From Bacillus sp. AZ43 (GTDB lineage: Bacteria > Actinomycetota > Actinomycetes > Mycobacteriales > Geodermatophilaceae), in assembly GCA_004570425.1 (NCBI GenBank), contig SPQJ01000005.1:62001-126000 (forward strand): 64,000 bases of DNA, written 5' to 3'. A program made the translations under genes and the position numbers. The notes under the pieces were generated by a model. That model had not been told where the DNA came from. It saw only the letters and a list, made by a program, of their open reading frames with translations, and searched no databases. Of the stretch, positions 41,211 to 49,846 are shown one piece after another. Numbering within the stretch: position 1 is the stretch's first letter; each line of letters starts with the position of its first letter.

Positions 41211-42539
41211 TCACTGCGGGGCCAGGCACAGCCCGCTGCCGACGTCGACCGACGGCTGCAGGAGCCGCTCGCCCTCCTGGCACAGCGTCGCCCACAGCTC
41301 CAGACCCCGGCGCCCGGTCGCCTCGGCCCACAGCGCCGCGACCCCGGCCACGTGCGGCGTGGCCATGCTCGTGCCGCTGATGGTGTGGTAGCGCTGCGGC
41401 ATGGGCCAGGAGGAGAGGACCTGCCAGCCCGGGCCCGCGATGTCCACCTGCCCGCCGCGCGCCGGCAGGCTGCGGGCGGAGAACCAGGCCATCCCCATCT
41501 GCTGGTCCAGTGCCCCCACCGCCATGATCTCCGGGCTGTTGGCCGGGACGCCGACGAACCCCCAGTCGTCCACCCGCCGATCGGCGTTGTTGCCGGCGGC
41601 GGCGATGACCAGGCAACCGCGCCGCAGCGCGCGGGCACCGGCGGCCGAGTACGGCGGGTGCACCTGGGGCACGTCGGCGCCGAGCGACATCGAGATGACC
41701 GGGCAGCCGTTGCCGACCGCCCAGTCGATGCCGGCCAGGATGCCGGCGTCGGTGCCGCTTCCCGAGTCGCTGAGCACCTTGCCCACGAAGATGTCCGCCT
41801 CGTGGGCGACCCCGTACCGCGGGCCCGTGGACGGCGTCCGCGGGCCGCAGGAGCTGCCGATGCAGTGCGTGCCGTGCCCGTGACCGTCCTGCGCCTGCTC
41901 CCCGGGGACGAACGACTGCGCGGTGACGTTGCGCCCGGCGAAGTCGGGGTGCTCGAGGTCGAAGCCGGTGTCCAGCACGGCGACGGCGATGCCGCGGCCC
42001 GAGAACGGCGAGGAGTCGGCCCGGACCGCCTGGATGCCCCACGTCGCCTGGGCGGTGTCCTCGAAGCGCGGCGCCGCCCGCACCCCGGTGAGCGTGCCGT
42101 GCCCGTTGCCGTCGCCGTTGGCCGCGTGCAGCACCCGCTCGGCCAGGTCGTCGACCCCGTCGCGGTAGGCGCGGGTGTACTCGAGGACGTCCTGCAGGAC
42201 GTGGTGCACCAGCTCCGGGGACACCGACAGGACCCGCCGGCCCGACGCCTCGGGCGCCATGAGCCGCGCCGTCTGCGCCGGCTCGGCGGCGACGACGGCG
42301 ATGCCGAGGTTGGCGAACACGGTCGCCTGCGCGTCCTGGAGGGTCTCCGATGGCAGCGCGCCGCCGGCGAAGTCCCGCGTGTCGGCGATCTGCGAGATCC
42401 CGGCCCGTCCCCAGTCGGGTGCGGCGTCATCGTCGTCGGCGAGGACGACGATCTGGCGCCCGGTGGTCTCGGGCGGCATGCCCCGGGCGCGCCGGCCGCC
42501 CCCGGGTCCTGGCTCTGACGAGAAGCGCGGGTCGATCAT
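41211..42539 (-). CDS. Subtilisin-like serine protease (S8), no signal peptide
   Basis: A 442-residue S8 protease. The triad is in order: Asp in VAVLDTGFDLEHPDF, His in GHGTHCIGSSCG, and Ser in ISGTSMATPHVAG, with the oxyanion Asn in AAAGNNA. The N-terminal ~150 residues form a prodomain-like region (FANLGIAVVAAEP) but are not an obvious I9 unit. No Sec or Tat signal appears after ATG 42539 (AGAGGGGGAACC ribosome site), so it is probably intracellular, like ISP-type proteases. A separate propeptide-like gene lies directly downstream. Confidence 0.85.
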   Translation of the reverse strand: MIDPRFSSEPGPGGGRRARGMPPETTGRQIVVLADDDDAAPDWGRAGISQIADTRDFAGGALPSETLQDAQATVFANLGIAVVAAEPAQTARLMAPEASGRRVLSVSPELVHHVLQDVLEYTRAYRDGVDDLAERVLHAANGDGNGHGTLTGVRAAPRFEDTAQATWGIQAVRADSSPFSGRGIAVAVLDTGFDLEHPDFAGRNVTAQSFVPGEQAQDGHGHGTHCIGSSCGPRTPSTGPRYGVAHEADIFVGKVLSDSGSGTDAGILAGIDWAVGNGCPVISMSLGADVPQVHPPYSAAGARALRRGCLVIAAAGNNADRRVDDWGFVGVPANSPEIMAVGALDQQMGMAWFSARSLPARGGQVDIAGPGWQVLSSWPMPQRYHTISGTSMATPHVAGVAALWAEATGRRGLELWATLCQEGERLLQPSVDVGSGLCLAPQ

Positions 42540-42736
42540 GGTTCCCCCTCTGTCCTGGCGCCGGGGGGTCTGCCCGGCGGGAAAAGGGTTCTCCCGGCGC
42601 GTGACCGGTGCCAGGGAGTCGGCGACCGGTGCACGTCCTCGGGCGACCGTCCGGCGTTCCCTCACCCGCCGGGCACGGGCGACTGCGGCACGTCAGGTGC
42701 CCGTGACGCGCCGGTGACGCTCCCCCGCCCCGCGAC

Positions 42737-42742
42737 TACCGT
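42737..42742 (+). promoter_or_regulatory. Candidate leaderless -10 (TACCGT)
   Basis: TACCGT ends 7 bases before the ATG at 42750 with no ribosome site between. Confidence 0.35.
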
Positions 42743-42749
42743 GCCGCGC

Positions 42750-43136
42750 ATGCCATCGACGGACGACGTCACCGCGGAGGTGCTGGCCGCGGAGGACCGC
42801 CGCTACCGGGCCCTGCTCGGCCCCGACCTGGCCGCGCTGCGGCGGCTGTTCCACGAGCGGCTCAGCTACGCCCACTCCAGCGGTGTCCGGGAGACCCGCG
42901 ACGAGTACCTGGCGAAGATCGAGGACGGCTACTACGACTACGCGCGCGTCGACCACTCCACCGAGCGGGTGGACGTGCTGGGCGACACCGCCGTCGTCAT
43001 CGGACGGATAACCGCCGACCTCACCGTGGACGGCACGCCGAAGACCATCGACAACCTCGCCCTCGCCGTCTGGACCCGGGACACCGGGGAGTGGCGGCTG
43101 GTCGCCTACGCCTCCACTCCCCTGCCGCGGGGCTGA
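42750..43136 (+). CDS. SnoaL/DUF4440-like NTF2-fold protein
   Basis: A 128-residue cone-fold protein: EVLAAEDRRYRALLGPDLAAL, HERLSYAHSSGVRETRDEYL and late strands DTAVVIGRITADLTVDG and NLALAVWTRDTGEWRLVAY. The fold occurs in small hydrolases, isomerases and binding proteins; role unknown. ATG 42750 is used because a TACCGT hexamer sits 7 bases before it. Confidence 0.8.
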   Translation: MPSTDDVTAEVLAAEDRRYRALLGPDLAALRRLFHERLSYAHSSGVRETRDEYLAKIEDGYYDYARVDHSTERVDVLGDTAVVIGRITADLTVDGTPKTIDNLALAVWTRDTGEWRLVAYASTPLPRG

Positions 43137-43142
43137 CCGGCC

Positions 43143-43979
43143 TCAGCGGCTCCGGTACAGCCGGGTCGTGATCGGCAGGAACACGGCCGCCAGCGCGGCC
43201 GCGACGGCGAGCGACACCAGGATCGCCGTGCCGTCGGGGTCACCGTCCATGAGCGAGCGGCAGGCCGTGGCCAGGATCGAGATCGGGTTGACGTCGACGA
43301 ACGCCTGCAGCGGCCCGGGCAGCGTGCTCGGGTCGACGAAGACGTTGGAGAGGAACGTGAGCGGGAAGATCCCCATGAAACCGGCGTTCATCACCGCGTT
43401 CGGCGACCGGAGCAGCAGGCCGAGCACCGAGAACACCCACGACAGCCCGAACGAGAAGACGACGACGAGGGCCAGGGAGGCGACCGCGCCGGCGAAGCCC
43501 GCGTCCGGCCGGTAGCCGAGCACCACGCCCACGACGATGATCACGGTGCCGGCGATGATGTAGCGCACGCTGTCGCCCAGCAGCGCCCCGAGCAGCGGCG
43601 CCGGCCGCCAGATCGGCAGCGACCGGAAACGGTCGACCACGCCCTTGGTCAGGTCGGTGTTCAGCGAGATCCCGGAGTAGACGGTCGTGAACAGCACCGA
43701 CATGACCAGCAGCCCGGGCAGCGTGTAGTCCAGGTACGCGCTGGTCGAGCCCGCGATGGCACCGCCGAAGAGGTAGGTGAACATCAGCAGGAACATCACC
43801 GGCGTCACCGTGACGTCGAGCAGCTGCTCGGGGACGTGCTTGACCTTGAGCATGCCGCGCCAGCCGAACGTGAGTGCCGTCGACAGCGGGCCCGGTCGCG
43901 GCGGCCGGGCGGTGGTCGCGATGGCCTTGCGGACGGCGGCGGTGTCGGCGCCCTCGGTGACCGAAGGGGCGGTGGTCAT
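43143..43979 (-). CDS. ABC-2 type transporter permease, DrrB-like
   Basis: A 278-residue permease with six membrane helices and the ABC-2 signature [34 protein letters not shown] and [20 protein letters not shown]. It forms an exporter with the ATPase just upstream, whose stop overlaps its ATG by 4 bases (ATGA). Such pairs export hydrophobic drugs or lipids; substrate unknown. Confidence 0.88.
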   Translation of the reverse strand: MTTAPSVTEGADTAAVRKAIATTARPPRPGPLSTALTFGWRGMLKVKHVPEQLLDVTVTPVMFLLMFTYLFGGAIAGSTSAYLDYTLPGLLVMSVLFTTVYSGISLNTDLTKGVVDRFRSLPIWRPAPLLGALLGDSVRYIIAGTVIIVVGVVLGYRPDAGFAGAVASLALVVVFSFGLSWVFSVLGLLLRSPNAVMNAGFMGIFPLTFLSNVFVDPSTLPGPLQAFVDVNPISILATACRSLMDGDPDGTAILVSLAVAAALAAVFLPITTRLYRSR

Positions 43980-44956
43980 GACGGCTGCTCCTCGAGGGTC
44001 GGGTCGGTCTCCTCGGCGGGGTGCCCGGTCAGTGCCAGGAACACCTCGTCGAGGCTGGGCTGGCCGACGGAGAACTCCGCGATGCCCAGGCCGGCGCGGG
44101 TGAGCGCGGAGACGCCGTCGGCCGCGCGGGCCGGATCGGCCCGGGCGACGGAGAGGGCGGCGGGGTCGGGCGCGAGGACGACGTCGCCGACCGCGCGCTC
44201 GAGGATCCCCGCGGCCTCGGCCCGGCGCTGCGGGTCCAGCAGCCGCACGTGCAGACCGCCGGTGCCGACCGACGCCTTGAGCTGGCCCGGTGTGCCCTCG
44301 GCGATCACCCGGCCCCGGTCGATCACCGCGATGCCGTCGGCCAGCTGGTCGGCCTCCTCCAGGTACTGGGTGCAGAGCAGGATCGTCGTCCCGCCGGCCT
44401 GCAGCGCCCGGGCGATCTCCCACACCTGCCCCCGCGACCGCGGGTCGAGCCCGGTGGTCGGCTCGTCGAGGAACATCAGCCGGGGCGTGACGACGATGCT
44501 CGCCGCGATGTCGAGCCGCCGGCGCATGCCGCCGGAGTAGTGCTTGACCAGCCGGCCCGCGGCCTCGGCGATGCCGAAGGCGTCCAGCAGCTCGTCGGCC
44601 CGGGCCCGCGCGGCAGCCCGCGAGAGGCCGAGCAGGCGGCCCAGCAGGACCAGGTTCTCGCGCCCGGTCAGCTCCTCGTCGACCGACGCCAGCTGCCCGG
44701 TGAGGCTCACCTGGCTGCGGACGGCGTCGCCCTCGGTGCGGATGTCGTGGCCCAGCACCCGGGCGGTGCCGCCGTCGGGCGGGATGAGCGTGGCCAGCAT
44801 GCGGATGGTCGTCGTCTTCCCTGCCCCGTTGGGCCCGAGCACCCCGTAGATCGCCCCCTCGGGGACGGCGAGGTCCACGCCGGCGACGGCGCGGGTCTCC
44901 CCGAAGGACTTCTCCAGCCCTGTGGCCTCGATCGCGAGTGGTGCGTGCGTCGTCAT
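43976..44956 (-). CDS. ABC transporter ATP-binding protein, DrrA-like (daunorubicin-resistance type)
   Basis: A 326-residue ATPase. Walker A is [17 protein letters not shown] (about 38-54), the signature is [10 protein letters not shown], Walker B is [13 protein letters not shown], and the C-terminal extension with [19 protein letters not shown] is typical of DrrA. ATG 44956 follows AGGAG by 4-5 bases. It couples to the permease gene downstream. Confidence 0.9.
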   Translation of the reverse strand: MTTHAPLAIEATGLEKSFGETRAVAGVDLAVPEGAIYGVLGPNGAGKTTTIRMLATLIPPDGGTARVLGHDIRTEGDAVRSQVSLTGQLASVDEELTGRENLVLLGRLLGLSRAAARARADELLDAFGIAEAAGRLVKHYSGGMRRRLDIAASIVVTPRLMFLDEPTTGLDPRSRGQVWEIARALQAGGTTILLCTQYLEEADQLADGIAVIDRGRVIAEGTPGQLKASVGTGGLHVRLLDPQRRAEAAGILERAVGDVVLAPDPAALSVARADPARAADGVSALTRAGLGIAEFSVGQPSLDEVFLALTGHPAEETDPTLEEQPS

Positions 44957-45126
44957 CGGACTCCTCATCCCGGCGTGCGCCTGTCACGGGGTCAGACGAA
45001 GGGTCCGCCGCGAACTGATCGGTCGCCAGCGAGTTTTCTGCCACCCGCCGCAGGCTTCCGGCCAGCCGGCCGCGGGAGGCGCGCGCCCCTCGGGACGCGC
45101 GCCTCGTGCGGCCGGGCGCCGGCGTG

Positions 45127-45660
45127 TCAGGCGGCCCGGTGCGTTCCGTCGCGCCGGCTGTAGCAGCCGATCAGCACGAGGGCCGCGGTGATGAGGACCA
45201 GGTTCTTGACGACGAACTCGCCGTCGGCGGTCAGCTCGAACAGGTTGGCCGTCCACATCAGCTCGGACGCGGTGACGAAGGTGAGGAAGGTGCCGGCCAG
45301 GTGGGCGGACAGCGCCAGCAGCGTGATCCGCGGCAGCACCCCGGCGGCCAGCGCCAGGCCGAGCACGATCTCGACGCCGCCGAGCACCGGCACGCTGAGG
45401 TCGGCCGAGACGAACGGCAGGGTCTGCGCGATCAGCTCCTCCACCGGGCTGGCACCGGCCACCTTCAGGGCGCCGAACCAGACGAACACCACGGCGAGGG
45501 CCAGCCGCAGCAGCGTCGGGGCGACCCGCGCGTTGAGCTCCACCGCCCGGTCCACCACGGCGGCGCCGGGCAGGCGGGCCGGCTCCTCGACGGCGGTCCC
45601 GGCCGGCGACACCTCCGCCGGACGCGTCATCAGGGCCGTCGACTGGGGCGTCCCGACCAT
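45127..45660 (-). CDS. DoxX-family membrane protein
   Basis: A 177-residue protein with four membrane helices starting at about residue 45: RLALAVVFVWFGALKVAGASPV, then the VPVLGGVEIVLGLALAAGVLP and LSAHLAGTFLTFVTASEL helices, a standard DoxX pattern with the central Gly/Lys features. DoxX-like proteins are linked to oxidative-stress control or lipid redox; role inferred. ATG 45660 has AGAGGAGATGACC before it; the ATG at 45666 is too near. Confidence 0.8.
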   Translation of the reverse strand: MVGTPQSTALMTRPAEVSPAGTAVEEPARLPGAAVVDRAVELNARVAPTLLRLALAVVFVWFGALKVAGASPVEELIAQTLPFVSADLSVPVLGGVEIVLGLALAAGVLPRITLLALSAHLAGTFLTFVTASELMWTANLFELTADGEFVVKNLVLITAALVLIGCYSRRDGTHRAA

Positions 45661-45782
45661 GGTCATCTCCTCTCCGTCCCGAGGGCCGCGCCCGGTGCGC
45701 GACCGTCGACAGGAAGAGGCCCGGGCCGCCGGGGAGATACGCCGCGGCGCGCGGCGTCGGGGGCGCCGGGTAGGAAGGGCGC

Positions 45783-46253
45783 ATGACCGCGACCCTGCCG
45801 TCCCTGGCCGAGCTCGCCGCCGAGGAGGAGCGCCTGCAGTTCCCCGGGTTCACCGCCGACGACGCCTGGGAGCTCGGCTCGGCACTCGTCTCCACCGGGC
45901 GGGCGGAACGCCTGCCGATCGCGGTCGACATCACCCGCAACCGGCACCAGCTCTTCCACGCCGCGCTCCCCGGGGCGACACCCGACAACGACTCCTGGAT
46001 CCGGCGCAAGACCCGGGTCGTGAACCGGTTCGGGCACAGCAGCCTCTACGTGCGGCAGGCGAGCATCGAGCGCGGGACGACGTTCGAGGCGGAGTTCGGC
46101 CTCGACCCCTCCCGGTACGCGGCCCACGGCGGCGCCTTCCCGGTGCTGGTCCGCGGCGTCGGCCCGGTGGGCGTCGTGGTCGTCTCCGGGCTGCCGCAGC
46201 TGGAGGACCACCGGCTCGTGACGGAGGCGATCCGGCGGCACCTCGGCGGCTGA
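45783..46253 (+). CDS. HbpS-like haem-degrading-domain protein (UPF0303)
   Basis: A 156-residue protein of the UPF0303/HbpS-like family: FPGFTADDAWELGSALVS, LPIAVDITRNRHQLFHAALPG, DSWIRRKTRVVNRFGHSS and late GVGPVGVVVVSGLPQLEDH. Family members bind haem or small redox cofactors. It lies downstream of the divergent DoxX gene and 57 bases before an OhrR-like regulator, which fits an oxidative-stress group. Confidence 0.85.
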   Translation: MTATLPSLAELAAEEERLQFPGFTADDAWELGSALVSTGRAERLPIAVDITRNRHQLFHAALPGATPDNDSWIRRKTRVVNRFGHSSLYVRQASIERGTTFEAEFGLDPSRYAAHGGAFPVLVRGVGPVGVVVVSGLPQLEDHRLVTEAIRRHLGG

Positions 46254-46271
46254 CGCTGGTGGGCGACGACA

Positions 46272-46302
46272 CAACCGTTGGCGTACCAATGGTTGGTAGG
46301 CT
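46272..46302 (+). promoter_or_regulatory. 24-base dyad operator and leaderless promoter of the OhrR-like gene
   Basis: CAACCGTTGG-CGTA-CCAATGGTTG (46272-46295): arms match at 9 of 10 positions. TAGGCT (46297-46302) lies 7 bases before the ATG at 46310 and there is no ribosome site, so the transcript is probably leaderless and the dyad sits over the -35 to -10 spacer. It is a strong candidate for the MarR protein's own operator. Confidence 0.6.
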
Positions 46303-46309
46303 CACCATC

Positions 46310-46768
46310 ATGGCCAGCCCTCCGGAGACCGCCGACCCGCTCGCCCTGGAGCACCAGGTCTGCTACGCGCTCTCCGTCGCCGCGCGCAACGTCGTCGCCG
46401 TCTACCGGCCCTTCCTCGAGCCCATGGGGCTCACTCACCCGCAGTACCTGGTCATGCTGGCGCTCTGGCAGCACGGCCCCCTCTCGGTGAAGCGGCTCAG
46501 CGAGCTGCTCCAGCTGGACCCGGGCACGCTCTCGCCGCTGGTGAAGCGGCTCGAGGCCGGCGGGCTGGTGCGCCGCGAGCGCGACCCGCGCGACGAGCGG
46601 GCGCTCGCGATCTCCCTGACCGACGCCGGCCGGGCCCTCCGGGAACGGGCGGAGGCCATCCCCCGCGGCATCGTCGAGCGGCTGGGCATGGACGTCGAGG
46701 AGCTCGTGGCGCTGCACGGCGCGCTGACCCGCGTCATCGCGGCATCGCAGCAGGCGCTGGTCCGATGA
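46310..46768 (+). CDS. MarR-family regulator, OhrR-like peroxide sensor
   Basis: A 152-residue MarR regulator. The N-terminus LEHQVCYALSVAARNVVAVYRP has the conserved Cys found in OhrR just before the first helix, and YLVMLALWQHGPLSVKRLSELLQLDPGTLSPLVKRL with RERDPRDERALAISLT gives the wing. OhrR proteins repress organic-hydroperoxide defence genes until the Cys is oxidised. No ohr gene is in view. ATG 46310 is the leaderless-type start; the ATG at 46289 falls within the operator. Its stop overlaps the next gene by 4 bases. Confidence 0.85.
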   Translation: MASPPETADPLALEHQVCYALSVAARNVVAVYRPFLEPMGLTHPQYLVMLALWQHGPLSVKRLSELLQLDPGTLSPLVKRLEAGGLVRRERDPRDERALAISLTDAGRALRERAEAIPRGIVERLGMDVEELVALHGALTRVIAASQQALVR

Positions 46769-47193
46769 GCGGCGCGATCGCCCGGCCCGGCCCGCTGCGC
46801 TGGCTCTGGTACGCCATGGGCGGCGCACTGCCCGCCCGCTTCAGCCCGTGGGTGCTGCACGACACGACCACCCGCACCTGGGCGCTGCGCCACGTCGCCC
46901 GCTCGATGACCCAGCTCGCCGTCCCCATCGCCCTGGTCCTGGTCCTCGTGCCGGGAGAGTTCTGGATCCGCGGGATGGCCGCTCTCGGCGGCATCTTCCT
47001 GGGCCTGTTCTTCTCCCTCGCCTACATGCCCGAGACCACGGAGAACCGGGTCGTCCGGGCCGGCTACCCGGCCGGCACGGCCACCGCCGCCCGCGACCGC
47101 GCCGCCCACGAGCGGCAGCTGCTGGAGAGCGAGCGCAAGCGCGCCGCCGCGGCCCGCCGCGCCGAGCGCTACCGCGCCCGCCAGGGGCGCTGA
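46765..47193 (+). CDS. DUF5313 membrane protein
   Basis: A 142-residue protein with two hydrophobic helices (about 49-85, starting LAVPIALVLVLVPGEFWIRG) between a basic N-terminal region (GPLRWLWYAMGGALP) and a long charged helical tail. This is the DUF5313 architecture of actinobacteria; function unknown. It starts within the MarR stop (ATGA), so it is coupled to it. Confidence 0.85.
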   Translation: MSGAIARPGPLRWLWYAMGGALPARFSPWVLHDTTTRTWALRHVARSMTQLAVPIALVLVLVPGEFWIRGMAALGGIFLGLFFSLAYMPETTENRVVRAGYPAGTATAARDRAAHERQLLESERKRAAAARRAERYRARQGR

Positions 47194-47239
47194 CCTGCGC
47201 TGCTCTCCTCGCCGGGCGGGGTCGGTGGCGGCCGCCGGG

Positions 47240-47245
47240 TAGGCT
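47240..47245 (+). promoter_or_regulatory. Candidate leaderless -10 (TAGGCT) for the murL-murD2 operon
   Basis: TAGGCT ends 8 bases before the ATG at 47254, and no Shine-Dalgarno is seen. It would start a short two-gene mRNA. Confidence 0.4.
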
Positions 47246-47253
47246 CGGCAGCG

Positions 47254-48573
47254 ATGACGAGCGACCACCGCCGGGGTGCGCGGTTCACCTACGAGGGCGT
47301 GGACATCTCCCCCGCCACCGGCGAGATCACCTCCCGCTACTCGCTCGACGGCCGGCAGTTCCGGGAGGTCGTGCACGTACCCGGCGACCTCGACTGGGAC
47401 CAGCCGGGCGTCGCCGCGGCGGCCCGCATCCTGTTCCTGCTCAGCGGCATCTCGTACTACAAGACCGCCGCTCCCCCGGTCATCGACCTGGGTGACACCC
47501 CGGTGACCGACGACGAGATCGCGTTCCTGCGCGACTTCTACGTCCAGGGTCTCGGCGAGTTCAGCTACGTCAACGACCTGCCGATCGACGACCTGCAGAT
47601 CGTCGGCGGGCGGCCCGACCTCGCCGAGCCCGTGCCCTGGCACACCGACGGCGAGCGGCCGCTGATCCCCTTCGGCGGCGGCATCGACTCGGTCGTCGTC
47701 GTCGAGGAGACGAAGAAGCAGTTCCCCGACAGCAGCCTGTTCATCGTCGGCCGGTTCGACCCGATCGAGGACGCCGCCGCCGTCACCGGGCTGCCGATCG
47801 TGCGGGCGAGCCGCACGCTGGACCCGCAGGTGCTGCGCAGCCGCGAGCTCGGCTTCCTCAACGGGCACGTGCCGGTCACCGGTGTGCTGTCGGCGATCGC
47901 CGTGCTCGCCGCGGTCCTCGACCACCGCAGCTCGGTGATCATGAGCAACGAGTGGTCCGCATCGTCGCCCACCATCGAGGTCGACGGGCGCGGCATCAAC
48001 CACCAGTACTCGAAGTCGCTGGACTTCGAGGGCGGCTTCCGCCGGCTCCTGGGCGCCGTCCTGCCGGGTTTCCGCTACTTCTCCGCGCTGCGGCCGTACT
48101 CCGAGCTCTGGGTCGCCGAACGGTTCGCCCAGCTGCCCGAGTACCACCCGGTCTTCCGCAGCTGCAACCGCGCCTTCCACGTCGACCCGGCGCTGCGCGC
48201 CTCGGCCTGGTGCGGCGAGTGCGACAAGTGCGCCTTCATCGACCTGATCCTGGCGCCGTTCCTGCCCGCCGACGAGCTGCGCGCGATCTTCGGCGGGCGC
48301 GAGCCCCTGGACCGCGAGGAGATGCTGCCGAAGTTCCGCGGTCTGCTCGGCGACACCGCGGCCACCAAGCCGTTCGAGTGCGTCGGCGACGTCGGCGAGT
48401 GCCGCATCGCCCTCGAGCTGGCGGCCGCGCGCCCCGACCGCGCCGGCAACCCGGTGCTCGCGCGGCTCCGCGCGGAGCAGCCCGCCGCACCCGGGCCCAC
48501 CGACCGGTACTTCGCCCCGATGGGCGAGCACTTCATCGAGGCGCCCTATGCCGCCGACGATCTCCTGGTCTGA
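47254..48573 (+). CDS. murL: MurL-like UDP-MurNAc-L-Ala-L-Glu epimerase
   Basis: A 439-residue protein matching the MurL family, which inverts the terminal L-Glu of UDP-MurNAc-L-Ala-L-Glu to D-Glu with ATP (AMP and PPi released). A PP-loop-like adenylation motif, IPFGGGIDSVVVVEE, is at residues 139-153, and a zinc-type CGECDKC lies at 320-326, both as in N-type ATP pyrophosphatase folds. The 3' end overlaps the MurD-like gene by 26 bases (start at 48548), giving translational coupling. The call rests on this pairing, the length and the motif set; activity was not tested and the family name is recognised, not computed. Confidence 0.78.
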   Translation: MTSDHRRGARFTYEGVDISPATGEITSRYSLDGRQFREVVHVPGDLDWDQPGVAAAARILFLLSGISYYKTAAPPVIDLGDTPVTDDEIAFLRDFYVQGLGEFSYVNDLPIDDLQIVGGRPDLAEPVPWHTDGERPLIPFGGGIDSVVVVEETKKQFPDSSLFIVGRFDPIEDAAAVTGLPIVRASRTLDPQVLRSRELGFLNGHVPVTGVLSAIAVLAAVLDHRSSVIMSNEWSASSPTIEVDGRGINHQYSKSLDFEGGFRRLLGAVLPGFRYFSALRPYSELWVAERFAQLPEYHPVFRSCNRAFHVDPALRASAWCGECDKCAFIDLILAPFLPADELRAIFGGREPLDREEMLPKFRGLLGDTAATKPFECVGDVGECRIALELAAARPDRAGNPVLARLRAEQPAAPGPTDRYFAPMGEHFIEAPYAADDLLV

Positions 48574-49846
48574 CCTGCGCGACCGGCGGGTCGGCGTCTG
48601 GGGGCTCGGGGTCGAGGGGCGGGCGAACCTGCGGAAGCTGGCTTCCCTCGGGGTCACCCCGCAGGCCCTGGTCGACGACCGGCCCGCCTCCGACGACGTG
48701 CTCGCCACGGCCGCCGGCGGGCTGGAGGCCCTGGCCGCGTGCGACGTCGTCGTGAAGTCCCCGGGCATCTCCCGCACGCGGGACGACCTGCGCTCGCTGG
48801 AGGCGGCGGGCGTGCCGGTGGCCGGCGGCCTCGGGCTCTGGCTGGGCGAGGCCGACCGGGACCGCGTCGTCTGCATCACCGGGACCAAGGGCAAGAGCAC
48901 GACCACCGCGATTGCCGGGCACCTGGCCACGGGGCTCGGTCAGCGGGTGCTCCTCGGCGGCAACTTCGGCACCGCCCCGTGGGACCCCGAGGCCCCGCAG
49001 GACGTGGACTGGTGGGTGGTCGAGACCTCCAGCTACCAGGCCACCGACGTGGTGCTTGGCCCCGCCGTCGTGGCGGTGACGTCGCTGAGCCAGGACCACC
49101 TCGACTGGCACGGCGGACCGGAGAACTACTACCGCGACAAGCTGTCCCTCTGCACCCGCCCCGGCGTCCGCCGCGTGGTCGCCGACGGCGACAGCGCGTT
49201 GCTCCGCGAGCACGCCGAGCTGCTGGGGCCGGCGGTGCGCTGGGTGCACACGACCGAGGAGTCCGCGTGGGCGGCGGGGCTCGGCCTGCTCGGCGAGCAC
49301 AACGTGCGCAACGCCCTGGTCGCCCGCGCGGCGCTGGTCGAGCTCGGGGTTCCCGGCGCGAACGACGACGACCGCATCGCCGCGGCGGCCCGGGACTTCG
49401 CCGGGCTGGGCAGCCGGCTGCGCCCGGTGGGCCGGGTGGACGGCGTGGACTTCGTCGACGACAGCCTGTCGACCAACGTGCTGCCGACGCTGGCCGCCGT
49501 CGAGGCGTTCGGGGGCCGGCGGGTCGCGCTGCTCGTCGGCGGGCACGACCGCGGCATCGACTACGCCCCGCTGGCCGCCGGGCTCGCCGGGCGGGCCGAC
49601 CTGCTCGTCGTCTGCCTGCCGGACAGCGGCCCGCGCATCGCCGCGTCGCTGCGCGACGGCGCTCCGGACGTCGACGTGCGGGAGGTGGCCGACCTGGCCG
49701 AGGGGGTGCAGGTCGGCTTCGACTTCGCCCGTCCCGACGGCGTCGTCCTGCTCTCCCCCGCCGCGCCCAGCTTCGGCCGCTACCGGAACTACGAGGAGCG
49801 GGCGGCCGACTTCGTCGCCGGCATGCGGGCTCTCAGCGGGAGCTGA
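48548..49846 (+). CDS. murD2: MurD2-like UDP-MurNAc-L-Ala:L-glutamate ligase
   Basis: A 432-residue Mur ligase. The N-terminal Rossmann part is VGVWGLGVEGRANLRKL, the ATP loop is CITGTKGKSTTTAIAG (GTKGKST at 112-118), the central domain has ETSSYQATDVVLG and TSLSQDHLDWHGGPENYYRDKLSL, and the C-terminal domain VDFVDDSLSTNVLPTLAAVEAF and LLVGGHDRGIDYAPLA. It is MurD-like but distinct from the dcw-cluster MurD. In organisms with MurL, MurD2 adds L-Glu (not D-Glu) to UDP-MurNAc-L-Ala, making the substrate for the epimerase. It overlaps the MurL gene and ends 13 bases inside the convergent HxlR gene. Confidence 0.8.
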   Translation: MPPTISWSDLRDRRVGVWGLGVEGRANLRKLASLGVTPQALVDDRPASDDVLATAAGGLEALAACDVVVKSPGISRTRDDLRSLEAAGVPVAGGLGLWLGEADRDRVVCITGTKGKSTTTAIAGHLATGLGQRVLLGGNFGTAPWDPEAPQDVDWWVVETSSYQATDVVLGPAVVAVTSLSQDHLDWHGGPENYYRDKLSLCTRPGVRRVVADGDSALLREHAELLGPAVRWVHTTEESAWAAGLGLLGEHNVRNALVARAALVELGVPGANDDDRIAAAARDFAGLGSRLRPVGRVDGVDFVDDSLSTNVLPTLAAVEAFGGRRVALLVGGHDRGIDYAPLAAGLAGRADLLVVCLPDSGPRIAASLRDGAPDVDVREVADLAEGVQVGFDFARPDGVVLLSPAAPSFGRYRNYEERAADFVAGMRALSGS

